Shown one piece after another: positions 48,449 through 57,675 of a stretch of 64,000 nucleotides of DNA. Source of the DNA: an uncultured Pelagibacteraceae bacterium (GTDB lineage: Bacteria; Pseudomonadota; Alphaproteobacteria; Pelagibacterales; Pelagibacteraceae); NCBI GenBank assembly GCA_902582345.1, contig CACHRU010000001.1:179943-243942 (forward strand). Reading direction: 5' to 3'. The notes under the pieces were generated by a model. The model had not been told where the DNA came from. It did not search any database and saw only the letters and a program-made list of their open reading frames with translations. A program made the position numbers and the translations under genes. How positions within the stretch are numbered: position 1 is the first letter of the stretch; the number at the start of each line of letters is the position of its first letter.

Positions 48449-49371
48449 TCTAGACACCACTTAATAATACTCTTTTGTGCATGCACCCTATTAAGAGCTT
48501 GCTGCCAAACAACAGATTTTTCACCATCGATTATATCGTTGGTTACCTCTTCTCCTCTACCGACCGGTAAACAGTGCATAAAAATTGTGTCTGATTTTGC
48601 TTGAGATAAGAGTTTTTTATTAACTTGATAGTCTTTTAAAATTTTTTTTTTCTTTTTTTTATCTCCCTTGTCATTCATTGACACCCATTTATCTGTCATT
48701 ACGCAATCAGAACCTTTTACAGCATCCTTTGGATTGGTTGATACCTCAATTCTTGTATTTTTTTTCAATGCCCAATTGATAATTTTTTTGTTTGGACTAT
48801 ATTTTTTTGGACAACCTATTTTTAGATTAAATTGGAATTTTACTGCAGCTTCAATAAAAGAATAAGACATATTGTTAGCTCCGTCTCCAATCCAAGATAA
48901 GGTTTTACCTTTGATATCACCTTTTAACTCTTCGAAAGTTAAAATATCTGAAATAACTTGGCATGGGTGGCTTTGATCTGACAATCCATTTATTAAAGGA
49001 ATACTTAGATGTTCACCAAATTCTTCCAGGTTTTTATGTGACGAAGTTCTGATCATTATCACATCGGCATATTCTGATAAAACTTTTGCAGTGTCCTCTA
49101 TACTTTCATCACCTTTCCCATAGTGAATGCCGTCTGGATTTAAAATAGTTGAATAGCCGCCTAGTTGTTTAACAGCTATGTCGAAAGATACTCTAGTTCT
49201 GGTTGATGGTTTTTCAAAAATCATAATCATTGATTTTCCATCTAAAGGTTTATCGTTGTCAGCTTGTGATTTGTTAAATCCAATTCTATTTTTTTTTCTA
49301 ATTTTAGCTTCCTCGACGATTTGTTTTAAATCTTCTGAATTAATATCTGAAATATTTAAAAAGTTTTTCAT
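48445..49371 (-). CDS. argF: ornithine carbamoyltransferase
   Basis: Makes citrulline in arginine synthesis. It is 308 aa. The carbamoyl-phosphate loop FEKPSTRTRVSFD, SDQSHPCQVISDILTFEE and the ornithine site HCLPVGRGEEV are complete. It overlaps argD by 4 bp and the convergent cytochrome gene by 4 bp. Confidence 0.96.
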   Translation of the reverse strand: MKNFLNISDINSEDLKQIVEEAKIRKKNRIGFNKSQADNDKPLDGKSMIMIFEKPSTRTRVSFDIAVKQLGGYSTILNPDGIHYGKGDESIEDTAKVLSEYADVIMIRTSSHKNLEEFGEHLSIPLINGLSDQSHPCQVISDILTFEELKGDIKGKTLSWIGDGANNMSYSFIEAAVKFQFNLKIGCPKKYSPNKKIINWALKKNTRIEVSTNPKDAVKGSDCVMTDKWVSMNDKGDKKKKKKILKDYQVNKKLLSQAKSDTIFMHCLPVGRGEEVTNDIIDGEKSVVWQQALNRVHAQKSIIKWCLD

Positions 49372-50534
49372 TTAAAATTTTTACACACCTTTCTTAAAAT
49401 TTCTACTGCTTTATCTAAATCTTTTTTTTTAATATTTAATGGAGGAAGAAGCCTAATCACATTTTCTGCAGCTTTTACCACCAACATATTGTTAGCAATT
49501 AAATTATTAATAAACTTAGCTTGATTAACTTTAAGTTTGAGGCCAATTAGTAAACCTAAACCTCTTACTTCACTTATAACTTTAGGATACTCTCTTTGAA
49601 TTTTTATCAATTCCGATTGAAAATATTTTCCATTTTTAGAAACATTTTGGAGAAAATTTTTTTTAAATATTACATCTAAAACAGCGTTACCCACACTCAT
49701 TGCAAGAGGATTCCCTCCAAAAGTTGATCCGTGACTTCCAGGTTTCATAGATTTTGCAACTTTTCTGTTTACAAGACAAGCTCCTATTGGAAAACCTCCT
49801 CCAATTCCTTTGGCAATAGGAACAATATCAGGTTTTATTTTAGCATGCTCAAATGCAAAGAATTTTCCAGTTCTCCCGATACCGCATTGTACTTCATCTA
49901 AAATTAAAAGAATTTTTTTTTTGTTGCACAGTTTTCTTAAACCTCTCAAGCAGTAATCAGGTATGACCTTGATGCCACCCTCACCTAAAATTGTTTCAAC
50001 CATTATTGCAGCAGTATTTTTTGTAATCTTTTTCTTAAGTTGCGCGTGATTTCCAAAATTAAAATGATCAAAACCGTTCACTTTTGGATAAAATCCCTCT
50101 GTCATCTTTTTGCTATTACTTGCAAAAATAGTAGCCAAAGTTCTTCCGTGGAAACTATTGTTTATACACAAAATTCTATTTTTTTTTAATTTTCCCTGAT
50201 CGTGAAAATATTTTCTTGCTATTTTTATAGCAAGTTCTGTTGCCTCAGCTCCAGAATTTTGAAAACCTACGAAATCTGCAAAGGTTTTCTGTGTTATTCT
50301 TTTAGCTAATTTTTCTTGTTCAGGTATTGTGAAAACATTCGATAAATGCCAAATTTTTTTAGACTGTTTATTAATTGCATTTACAAGGTAAGGATTTGCA
50401 TGCCCTAAAGAGTTTACTGCAATTCCTTGGACTAGATCAAGATATTTTTTTCCTTTTTTGGTATAAAGATAGCTGCCTTTACCTTTTATAAAGGAAATTT
50501 TTTTTCTATTATAAGTATTAAGTACTGAGCTCAT
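49368..50534 (-). CDS. argD: acetylornithine aminotransferase
   Basis: A PLP transaminase of arginine (and possibly lysine) synthesis, 388 aa. FQNSGAEATELAIKIARK, SFHGRTLATI, ILDEVQCGIGRTGKFFAFEH and the PLP lysine in PIAKGIGGGFPIGA are typical for ArgD. It lies one base after the ABC-2 permease gene. Confidence 0.95.
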   Translation of the reverse strand: MSSVLNTYNRKKISFIKGKGSYLYTKKGKKYLDLVQGIAVNSLGHANPYLVNAINKQSKKIWHLSNVFTIPEQEKLAKRITQKTFADFVGFQNSGAEATELAIKIARKYFHDQGKLKKNRILCINNSFHGRTLATIFASNSKKMTEGFYPKVNGFDHFNFGNHAQLKKKITKNTAAIMVETILGEGGIKVIPDYCLRGLRKLCNKKKILLILDEVQCGIGRTGKFFAFEHAKIKPDIVPIAKGIGGGFPIGACLVNRKVAKSMKPGSHGSTFGGNPLAMSVGNAVLDVIFKKNFLQNVSKNGKYFQSELIKIQREYPKVISEVRGLGLLIGLKLKVNQAKFINNLIANNMLVVKAAENVIRLLPPLNIKKKDLDKAVEILRKVCKNFK

Positions 50535-50535
50535 T

Positions 50536-51348
50536 TTAAGATTTTATTTTATATCCTTTTTTGTATAAAAGATAGGTTACAAACCATATCAACAAACTTA
50601 AAACAAATAAATAAATTAAACCAAAAAAAATAGGTCCATCAGATTTTCCTAAAAAACTGTATCTGAATCCATCGATCATGTAAAAAAAGGGGTTAATTTT
50701 GCTAATCACTTGCAAAACTTCGGGAAGTTTACTTATCGAATAAAATGTTCCTGAAAGAAAAGAAAGAGGGACAATTATAAAATTTGTGACAGTTGCCATG
50801 TGATCGAACTTTTCAGCCCATAAACCTGCTATAATACCTACAGCTCCTAAGCAAAAAGACGAAAGGAAAGTAAAAGCGAAAAATAAAACAAAGCTTTGTA
50901 TTTGAATATCTATAATAAAGAAAAAAGTTACAAAAGATATTATCGCGATCATGAAGCTTCTAGTTACAGAAGCTAATATTACTGCAAGAGTTACCTCGGT
51001 TGCAGAAAGAGGTGCATATAATAAATCAACTATATTCCCTTGAATTTTTCCAATCATAAAAGAGGAAGACGAGTGTGAAAATGATTGTTGAATGACTTGC
51101 ATAGCTATGAGTCCTGGTGCTAAGAAACTAATAAAAGGTACCCCTAAAACCTCTCCTCTTTCCTCTCCGATCGCTAACGATAAAACAAATAAGAACAATA
51201 GAGAGGTTATTAATGGAGAAATAATTGTTTGAATCCATACAATTAGAAATCTTAACACCTCTTTTTGGTACAAAGTCCACGCTCCAACCCAGTTTATTAA
51301 ACCAAATCTTCTATTTCCTATTTTGTATTTTTTTGAAATTTCAACCAT
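50536..51348 (-). CDS. ABC-2 type transporter permease
   Basis: It is 270 aa from ATG 51348 (TTG 51351 precedes it), with six hydrophobic helices. FISFLAPGLIAMQVIQQSF and PLSFLSGTFYSISKLPEVLQ are typical of the YadH/NodJ permease group. No ATPase gene is adjacent, so the partner is elsewhere. Its substrate is unknown; lipid or polysaccharide export is usual for the family. It is in one unit with argD and argF. Confidence 0.88.
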   Translation of the reverse strand: MVEISKKYKIGNRRFGLINWVGAWTLYQKEVLRFLIVWIQTIISPLITSLLFLFVLSLAIGEERGEVLGVPFISFLAPGLIAMQVIQQSFSHSSSSFMIGKIQGNIVDLLYAPLSATEVTLAVILASVTRSFMIAIISFVTFFFIIDIQIQSFVLFFAFTFLSSFCLGAVGIIAGLWAEKFDHMATVTNFIIVPLSFLSGTFYSISKLPEVLQVISKINPFFYMIDGFRYSFLGKSDGPIFFGLIYLFVLSLLIWFVTYLLYKKGYKIKS

Positions 51349-51424
51349 CAATAGTCTTATAACTCTTAAAAGAAAAAAAGCTGTGTAAAACTTTGTTAAG
51401 AAGGCTAATTTAAATATTTTAAGT

Positions 51425-51452
51425 TTGATATGTTCTTAAAACACTACATAAT
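51425..51452 (+). promoter_or_regulatory. candidate gcrA promoter
   Basis: TTGATA (51425-51430), 16-bp spacer, CATAAT (51447-51452). It lies about 45 bp upstream of the gcrA ATG in a 149-bp divergent spacer. No GANTC site was noticed in that spacer. Confidence 0.45.
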
Positions 51453-51497
51453 GACAATAATGTTAAACTTAATACTATATATAGTTAAAGTTGAAAT

Positions 51498-51995
51498 ATG
51501 AGCTGGACTGACGAAAAAGTTCAAAAATTAAAAGAATTATGGTCAAAAGGCCATACTGCAAGCCAAATCGCTAACATGCTTGGAGACACTACTAGAAACG
51601 CTGTTATTGGTAAGGCACACAGACTTAATCTCGAAGCTAGAGCCCCTTCTAAATACAATGCCAATATCACAAAACAAGAAGGTAAAATAAGCAAGAAAAA
51701 TCCTAAAACAGTCAGTCTCAAAAGCAAGTTTAAATCAATAATGTTAGATAAAAATTTTGAAGCTGAAAATCCAACTTCTTTAGAAAATTTGACTGACAAA
51801 ACTTGTAGATGGCCGATCGGTCATCCTGATGAGGATAATTTTTATTTTTGCGGTCGAAAACCTGAAGGAGAATTTCCGTATTGTAAACTTCATGTTTTAT
51901 ATGCATTTCAACCAAAAGGACAAAAAGAAGAACTCATCGATAAAGATGATGAAATTCCAGAATTTATTGAGAAAAAAGTTAAATCTTCGGCCTAA
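51498..51995 (+). CDS. gcrA: GcrA cell cycle regulator
   Basis: An alphaproteobacterial transcription factor that works with sigma-70 at promoters carrying methylated GANTC in Caulobacter. It is 165 aa. The N-terminal helix-turn-helix MSWTDEKVQKLKELWSKGHTASQIANMLG with RNAVIGKAHRL is the signature, and the C-terminal CRWPIGHPDEDNFYFCGRK...YCKLHVLYAFQP is the conserved Cys-containing domain. No ccrM methylase is in the window. Confidence 0.95.
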   Translation: MSWTDEKVQKLKELWSKGHTASQIANMLGDTTRNAVIGKAHRLNLEARAPSKYNANITKQEGKISKKNPKTVSLKSKFKSIMLDKNFEAENPTSLENLTDKTCRWPIGHPDEDNFYFCGRKPEGEFPYCKLHVLYAFQPKGQKEELIDKDDEIPEFIEKKVKSSA

Positions 51996-52043
51996 TTCAT
52001 AAAATCTTAACAATTCTATAATAAACTTGAAAGGAGCTAAAAA

Positions 52044-52283
52044 ATGGTCATATCAATCAAATATTTGAAGTGGATAAGCACAGTTTTAACATTGTTTGGA
52101 ATATTAACTTTTTATTTAGATTATTATCCTTACAGTATGGTGCCACACGGTTTAGGAATTATTGGATGGACAATTGTCGGTAAGATAACTAAGGACAATC
52201 CATTGCTAATGAATTTTTCACTACAAATACCTATAATGATTGCTGGAATAATAAAATATTCTTATAGCCAGGGTATTTTTTAA
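52044..52283 (+). CDS. small membrane protein of unknown function
   Basis: It is 79 aa with two or three hydrophobic segments (LKWISTVLTLFGILTFYL, GLGIIGWTIVG, IPIMIAGIIKY). A strong ribosome site (aaaggagct) precedes the ATG, and arsC starts directly after its stop, so it is a real gene. I do not recognise the family. It lies between gcrA and arsC in one direction. Confidence 0.8.
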   Translation: MVISIKYLKWISTVLTLFGILTFYLDYYPYSMVPHGLGIIGWTIVGKITKDNPLLMNFSLQIPIMIAGIIKYSYSQGIF

Positions 52284-52715
52284 ATGAAAAATATACTTTT
52301 TGTTTGTACTGGAAACTCAGCAAGAAGTATTATTGCAGAAACAATTATGGACAATAAATATAAAAAAAAATTTAAAGCTTTTAGTGCTGGTAGCAAACCA
52401 TCTGGAAAAATAAATGAACATGTAAAGAAATTTCTTGAAAACAGAAACTTTGATCTATCTGGTTATTATTCAAAAAATTTTAATGATTTTTTAAAAAACG
52501 ATATAAAATTTTACCAGGTATTTACAGTTTGTTCGAATGCAAATAATGAGGTCTGTCCTGTATGGCCTGAAAAAGATAAAATAATCCACTGGGATTTGGA
52601 TGATCCCGTTGTAAAAATTCAAAAAGCTAAAAGCGATGATGAAATAAATTCAATAATTGCTAACACTTACAACATAATTGAAAAAAAAATAGAAGATTGG
52701 ATTAAAGATGCGTAA
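52284..52715 (+). CDS. arsC: arsenate reductase (LMW phosphatase fold, ArsC)
   Basis: It is 143 aa. The active-site loop CTGNSARS near the N-terminus, the second cysteine pair VFTVCSNANNEVCPVWPE, and HWDLDDPV match the thioredoxin-coupled ArsC group rather than tyrosine phosphatases. It reduces arsenate to arsenite. It overlaps the aquaporin gene by 8 bp, which supports an arsenic role. Confidence 0.9.
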   Translation: MKNILFVCTGNSARSIIAETIMDNKYKKKFKAFSAGSKPSGKINEHVKKFLENRNFDLSGYYSKNFNDFLKNDIKFYQVFTVCSNANNEVCPVWPEKDKIIHWDLDDPVVKIQKAKSDDEINSIIANTYNIIEKKIEDWIKDA

Positions 52716-53361
52716 TAAAATTTTTTTAGCTGAATTTATAGGTTGTGCTTTCTTAGTGATGATCATCGTAGGCTCAGGGATTATGGCTGAAAATTTAACT
52801 AATGATACTGCTTTAATGTTAATTGCAAATACATTGGCAACAGGTGCCGGTTTATTTGTTCTTATTGCAAGTCTTGCGGATGTTTCTGGAGCACATTTCA
52901 ATCCAGTCGTTACAACATGTATGTTTTTTGCGGGCAAAACGAAAAGAAAAGATTTAATAAATTATTATACAGCACAGATTTTAGGTTGTATGTTGGGAGT
53001 AATGCTTGCAAACTTTATGTTTGATCAAAGTATAATTGAACTTTCCAGAAAAATGAGGCCCGGCATAAATATTTTTACTGCTGAAATAATTGCGACTTTT
53101 GGATTAATTTTTATTATTTTTGGAACAATTAAAAGTGGAAAAATTGTAGTCGCATCATCTGTTGGGGCATTTATTTCGGCTGGATATTGGTTTACGTCTT
53201 CTACTTCTTTTGCTAATCCCGCAGTTGCTATAGCCAGAACCTTTACAGACACGTTTACTGGGATAAACTTTATCAATACACCGAGTTACATTTTAGCTGA
53301 AGTTTTAGGCGGATATATTGCTTACAAGATCGTCAGAATTTTATTTCTTAACAAAAGATAA
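52708..53361 (+). CDS. aquaglyceroporin (AqpS-like)
   Basis: A MIP channel of 217 aa with six helices. The first NPA box appears as HFNPVVT and the second as FANPAVAIART, so the first is a variant (NPV). Coupled to arsC, it resembles AqpS of Sinorhizobium, which lets arsenite leave the cell after reduction. General solute transport is the alternative. Confidence 0.87.
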   Translation: MRNKIFLAEFIGCAFLVMIIVGSGIMAENLTNDTALMLIANTLATGAGLFVLIASLADVSGAHFNPVVTTCMFFAGKTKRKDLINYYTAQILGCMLGVMLANFMFDQSIIELSRKMRPGINIFTAEIIATFGLIFIIFGTIKSGKIVVASSVGAFISAGYWFTSSTSFANPAVAIARTFTDTFTGINFINTPSYILAEVLGGYIAYKIVRILFLNKR

Positions 53362-53395
53362 ATCACTCAGAAAAAGATATTTTATAGTTTGAGGG

Positions 53396-53426
53396 TAGCC
53401 CAAGGCAATAAAGATACCTTGGGCTA
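53396..53426 (+). terminator. hairpin after the aquaporin gene
   Basis: A perfect 10-bp stem TAGCCCAAGG / CCTTGGGCTA with an 11-nt loop, 35 bp past the aquaporin stop. It is followed by ATTAATTAA rather than a T run. It probably ends the gcrA-side transcript. Confidence 0.65.
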
Positions 53427-53482
53427 ATTAATTAACAAACACAGTTGGGAGACTGTTAAACAATCATTAATATAGGATTGCT

Positions 53483-53512
53483 AAAAAAATATTTAAATTA
53501 AGTTAAATATTT
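53483..53512 (-). terminator. ppk-ppx transcript terminator
   Basis: On the minus strand a perfect AT-only 10-bp stem AAATATTTAA / TTAAATATTT with a 6-nt loop is followed by more T (TTTTTTT overlapping the stem end). It is 9 bp past the ppx stop. Confidence 0.6.
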
Positions 53513-53520
53513 ATTAATTT

Positions 53521-55026
53521 TTAAGAATAAATAATATTAGAATCGACATTCATCTCGCTTGCTAGATTTTTAAGTCTTTTTGTTACTTGTTTTGAGACTA
53601 TATCGCTGTGATTGTTGGGTATTTTCAAAAAAATAGTCTTATTTCTTTTATAAATTTTAAATTCATCTAATAACAAAGAAGACATACTTGTAAGTGACTC
53701 AGCTAACCGTAAAGCAGATCCTACTTGCTTTGAGGATAAAATTTCGTTGTTATTTAAGATGCTTAGAAACTGATAATTCGGATTGTATTTTAAACCACAA
53801 TGTCTCCAAAAGCTTGCTGATGCAACTTTTACTCTATCTCTATGTTCTAGTTTTAGCAGTGGAGTGTTTAACACTTCCATAAAAACTAGCTCTGCTTTTT
53901 GAAAAGCGCCCAAACCCCAATCCATTTTACTTAGGATACAAGCTAAGGTTAGTAATCTTCGATTAAAATATTCATTGTCTTCAAATAATGGTGAAATAAA
54001 ATTAAAATATTTCTCAAAACTTTTTCCATAGTCCCCTTTTTTAAAAGATATACCATCAGTTTTTAATTTAAAAATTTCATCCTCACTCATTCCATGATTT
54101 ATAATTGTATTCATATGTCCTTCCCTTAATCCACTTATCGAACAAATAACTTTTGAAGGACTTGCTGCTTCAATTATTTCGTTGAGAATTATGGAACTAA
54201 AAGGTAAGTAGGGAGTTCTAGATTTAGTAATATATTCCATTGATTTCAGAGAAGATTTTTTAAATTTTGAAATTTTGTTTAAGTATTTAACCGCTGAGTC
54301 TTTAGTTAACTTATATTGATGCAAAATATGTAATGGATGTTGTTCTTTAAAAAGATGATATTTAAATAATGACCTCCAAGTCCCTCCTACTAAATAAATA
54401 TTTTTAAATTTCTTTTTAAAAAGCCATTTTTCATCTTTTAAAAGTTTTTTAACATATTTTCCTAAATTTCTCTTTTTTATAATAGGATTATTTTCAAGTC
54501 TTAATACTCCAAGAGGTAAAGAAGTTGTTTCAAAAATTTGATTTTTAGAAACTCTGGCAAGTTCTAAACTTCCACCTCCTAAATCTGCAACTAGTCCATC
54601 TACTTCATCAAATCCTACCATTACACCGTTAGCTGATGTTCTTGCTTCTTCCTCACCAGATAATACTAGTGGCTTTTTATCAAATATTCTTTTAATTTCT
54701 TCTAAAAATTCACTTGCATCAGTAGCCTCTCTAAAAGCTGCAGTTGCAATAATTTCTAAATCTAGAACTCCTGAGATATCTAAAATTTCTTTAAATCTAT
54801 TTAAAACTTTTAAAGAGCTTTTAATTCCATCTGGGTTTAATTTTTTTGATTTATCTAAATTCTTTCCAAGTTTGCAGACTGCTTTTTCATTAAATACTGG
54901 AATTGGAGAAATTTTAAAATCGTCATATATGAGCATTCTTACTGAATTTGATCCAAGATCTATTATGGCTTGTTTAGACTTTTTACTAGACTGAATTTTA
55001 AAAAGATTTTTAAATTCTGATTTCAT
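53521..55026 (-). CDS. ppx: exopolyphosphatase / GppA family phosphatase
   Basis: Degrades polyphosphate or pppGpp. It is 501 aa. QAIIDLGSNSVRMLIYD (phosphate loop), ATAAFREATDASEF, LSGEEEARTSANGVM and LVADLGGGSLELARV are conserved. The C-terminal domain is long and helical. Overlapped by ppk (4 bp), it completes a make-and-break pair for polyphosphate. Confidence 0.93.
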   Translation of the reverse strand: MKSEFKNLFKIQSSKKSKQAIIDLGSNSVRMLIYDDFKISPIPVFNEKAVCKLGKNLDKSKKLNPDGIKSSLKVLNRFKEILDISGVLDLEIIATAAFREATDASEFLEEIKRIFDKKPLVLSGEEEARTSANGVMVGFDEVDGLVADLGGGSLELARVSKNQIFETTSLPLGVLRLENNPIIKKRNLGKYVKKLLKDEKWLFKKKFKNIYLVGGTWRSLFKYHLFKEQHPLHILHQYKLTKDSAVKYLNKISKFKKSSLKSMEYITKSRTPYLPFSSIILNEIIEAASPSKVICSISGLREGHMNTIINHGMSEDEIFKLKTDGISFKKGDYGKSFEKYFNFISPLFEDNEYFNRRLLTLACILSKMDWGLGAFQKAELVFMEVLNTPLLKLEHRDRVKVASASFWRHCGLKYNPNYQFLSILNNNEILSSKQVGSALRLAESLTSMSSLLLDEFKIYKRNKTIFLKIPNNHSDIVSKQVTKRLKNLASEMNVDSNIIYS

Positions 55027-57155
55027 TTAATAATTCTTAATATTTCAGGTTTCATTTTCATTATAGATTTTCCTCGACCTGATAAGCTTGGATAACTCAT
55101 AAAATAATTATGAGCTGAAAAGGCTTTTTTCATTAAAAGTGGTTTTCCCTTATGATAATTCCCTAAGCTATCTAAATGCCAGCTTTGAGAGTTATCAAGA
55201 AAATTAGCAACCATAATTTGATCTAAAATCTGTTCATGAACAGTATTGTTTTCTATTGGGACCAAAATTTCTACTCTTCTATCTAAATTTCTAGGCATCA
55301 AATCAGCTGATCCAATATATACTAAATTTTGCCTACTTGGCATAGGAGAACCATTAGCAAAACAATATATTCTAGAGTGCTCCAAAAACCTTCCAATAAT
55401 ACTTTTAACCTCGATATTTTCAGATAAACCTTTAACTCCAGGCCTTAAACAACAAACGCCCCTAACAGATAATTTTATTTTCACTCCTTTACAAGATGCC
55501 TCATAAAATTTTTTAATTATTTGTGGATCTACCAATGAATTCATTTTAGCCCATATTTCAGCATCTTTTCCTTTTAAAGAATTGCTAATTTCGTTATCTA
55601 TTTGTTTCTCTAGGAATAGTCTTGAATTAATTGGAGATAATATAATTTTATTTAGCTTGCTAGGCTTTGCGTAACCAGTAACAAAAGTAAAGAATTTTTC
55701 AACATCCTTCGCTATTAGTGGATCAGAAGAAAATAGAGATAAATCTGTATAGATTTTTGCGTTAATAGGATGATAATTTCCTGTTCCTAGATGAACGTAG
55801 GTTTTAGTTTTTCCTTTTTCTTTTCTTAAAACTAAACTAGCTTTTGCATGCGTTTTATATTTTGCAAATCCATAAACAATCTGAACACCTGCTTTTTCTA
55901 GTTTACGGGATAATTCAATATTTTTTTCTTCATCAAATCTAGCTTTGATTTCAACAACTGCTGTAACTGCTTTTCCATTTTCAGCAGCCGCAATTAAAGC
56001 TTTCACTATCGGAGAGTCAGGAGTTGTTCTATAAAGAGTTTGTTTAATAGCAATTACTTTTTCATCCTTAGCTGCAGTCTCTAAAAATTGAATAACAACA
56101 TCAAATGTTTCAAATGGATGATGAACAACAAAATCTTTGGATTTGATTGCTGAAAAAAATTTATGATTAAATTCTTCTAATCTTTCTACAGGTCTTGGGT
56201 TAAATTTTTTAAATCTTAAGTGTGGAGATTTTTTCTTACAGATTTCATCTATATCTTGAATTCCAACTATTCCCTCTACTTCATAGACGTGTTCGTCTGA
56301 CACATCTAATTTTTTACTGAGAAAATCTTTTAAATTATTGCTTGATCCTTTAAGAATTTCTAATTTAACGATACTACCTCTTCTTCTTTTTTTAATCGCC
56401 TTTTCAAAGTACCTTACAAGATCTTCAGCTTCGTCATCTATCTCTATGTCGCTATCTCTAATAATTTTAAAAGGAAGAAATGATACAAGTTCGTGCTCAG
56501 GAAATATACTTTCAGAAAAGTAACTTATTAAATCTTCTATCGTGATGAATTGATCAGATTGTCCATCTATATCTATAAACTTTGGAAGAGCCCTAGGTAT
56601 AACAATAATCACATTTAAATTTCTTTTGTTTTTTACTTTTTCTAGTTTCATCAAAATTGCTTGTCCTTTATTGGCAATAAAGGGAAAGGGATGAGAGGGG
56701 TCGATCGCTGTAGGTGTAATCACTGGATAGACGGTTTCATTAAAATAATCTCTTAAAAAATCTATGGATTTTTTATCCAAATCTTTTATTTTTTTTAAAT
56801 AGATTTTCTCTTTTTTTAGTTCATTTAAAAGTTGTTTAAATGAGTCGTTTTGTTTTATTAATAAATCTTTAGTTTTTAAAACTACTCTAGATAATTGTTC
56901 TTCTGAAGTTAAACCATCTGCACTTAATTGATCAAAATCGTCTTTTATTTGATTATATAATCCTGCAACTCTTACCATAAAAAATTCGTCAAGATTAGTT
57001 CCAGCAATTGATAAAAATTTAACTCTCTCAAAAAGAGGGTTTTTAACATTTTTAGACTCTTCCAAAACTCGGTCATTAAATTGTAGCCAAGAAATTTCTC
57101 TATTGATTAGCTGCTGCTCTGAAGACAATGCTTTTGTTAAATCTATTTTTGACAT
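55023..57155 (-). CDS. ppk: polyphosphate kinase 1
   Basis: Polymerises phosphate from ATP. From ATG 57155 (MSKIDLTKAL) it is 710 aa; the ORF track adds 32 residues running into sixA. INREISWLQFNDRVLEE, VIAIKQTLYRTTPDSPIV and VHLGTGNYHPINAKIYTDL (catalytic His region) and YIGSADLMPRNLDRRVE are family motifs. The divergent sixA start is only 13 bp away. Confidence 0.96.
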   Translation of the reverse strand: MSKIDLTKALSSEQQLINREISWLQFNDRVLEESKNVKNPLFERVKFLSIAGTNLDEFFMVRVAGLYNQIKDDFDQLSADGLTSEEQLSRVVLKTKDLLIKQNDSFKQLLNELKKEKIYLKKIKDLDKKSIDFLRDYFNETVYPVITPTAIDPSHPFPFIANKGQAILMKLEKVKNKRNLNVIIVIPRALPKFIDIDGQSDQFITIEDLISYFSESIFPEHELVSFLPFKIIRDSDIEIDDEAEDLVRYFEKAIKKRRRGSIVKLEILKGSSNNLKDFLSKKLDVSDEHVYEVEGIVGIQDIDEICKKKSPHLRFKKFNPRPVERLEEFNHKFFSAIKSKDFVVHHPFETFDVVIQFLETAAKDEKVIAIKQTLYRTTPDSPIVKALIAAAENGKAVTAVVEIKARFDEEKNIELSRKLEKAGVQIVYGFAKYKTHAKASLVLRKEKGKTKTYVHLGTGNYHPINAKIYTDLSLFSSDPLIAKDVEKFFTFVTGYAKPSKLNKIILSPINSRLFLEKQIDNEISNSLKGKDAEIWAKMNSLVDPQIIKKFYEASCKGVKIKLSVRGVCCLRPGVKGLSENIEVKSIIGRFLEHSRIYCFANGSPMPSRQNLVYIGSADLMPRNLDRRVEILVPIENNTVHEQILDQIMVANFLDNSQSWHLDSLGNYHKGKPLLMKKAFSAHNYFMSYPSLSGRGKSIMKMKPEILRIIK

Positions 57156-57168
57156 AAAATTAAAAAAT

Positions 57169-57675
57169 ATGTTTAAATTATATGCTATGAGACACGCTAA
57201 ATCTAGTTGGGATTTCCCGGATTTAGTAGATTTTGAAAGACCTTTAAACAAAAGAGGTATTGAAAGTTCAAAAAAGATTTGTGAAAGATTTGTTAAAAAT
57301 AAAATATTTTTTGATTTAATTTTAACTTCATCTTCTAAAAGAACATTGGAAACACTTAGTTATCTAAATGGGCCAGCAGAAAAAGCAAAAATTTTAAAGT
57401 TAAAAGAATTGTATAATACTTCAGAAATCGAGATTTTAAAGATAATAAAAAAAGTAGATGATAAATATAAAAGTTTACTGTTAATCAACCATATGCCATC
57501 AATTAAGGATTTCTGTAGCAAAATTTGTCTAAACCAAAATTCAAATTTTTATAAAGACATGTGTCATAAATTTTCTACAGCTGCTGTTGCGGAGTTTGAG
57601 TTTAAATTTAAATCTTGGAAAGATTTAGATTTAGGCGGGAAAATTACAAATTTTATTCGCCCTAAAGACATTTAA
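57169..57675 (+). CDS. sixA: SixA-type phosphohistidine phosphatase
   Basis: A 168-aa histidine phosphatase. The ORF track starts inside ppk; ATG 57169 begins [19 protein letters not shown], with the RHA(K) catalytic site at the N-terminus as in the SixA group, and later LLINHMPSI. It is the only plus-strand gene in the polyphosphate-phosphate region. Its tail overlaps phoB by 4 bp. Confidence 0.9.
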   Translation: MFKLYAMRHAKSSWDFPDLVDFERPLNKRGIESSKKICERFVKNKIFFDLILTSSSKRTLETLSYLNGPAEKAKILKLKELYNTSEIEILKIIKKVDDKYKSLLLINHMPSIKDFCSKICLNQNSNFYKDMCHKFSTAAVAEFEFKFKSWKDLDLGGKITNFIRPKDI

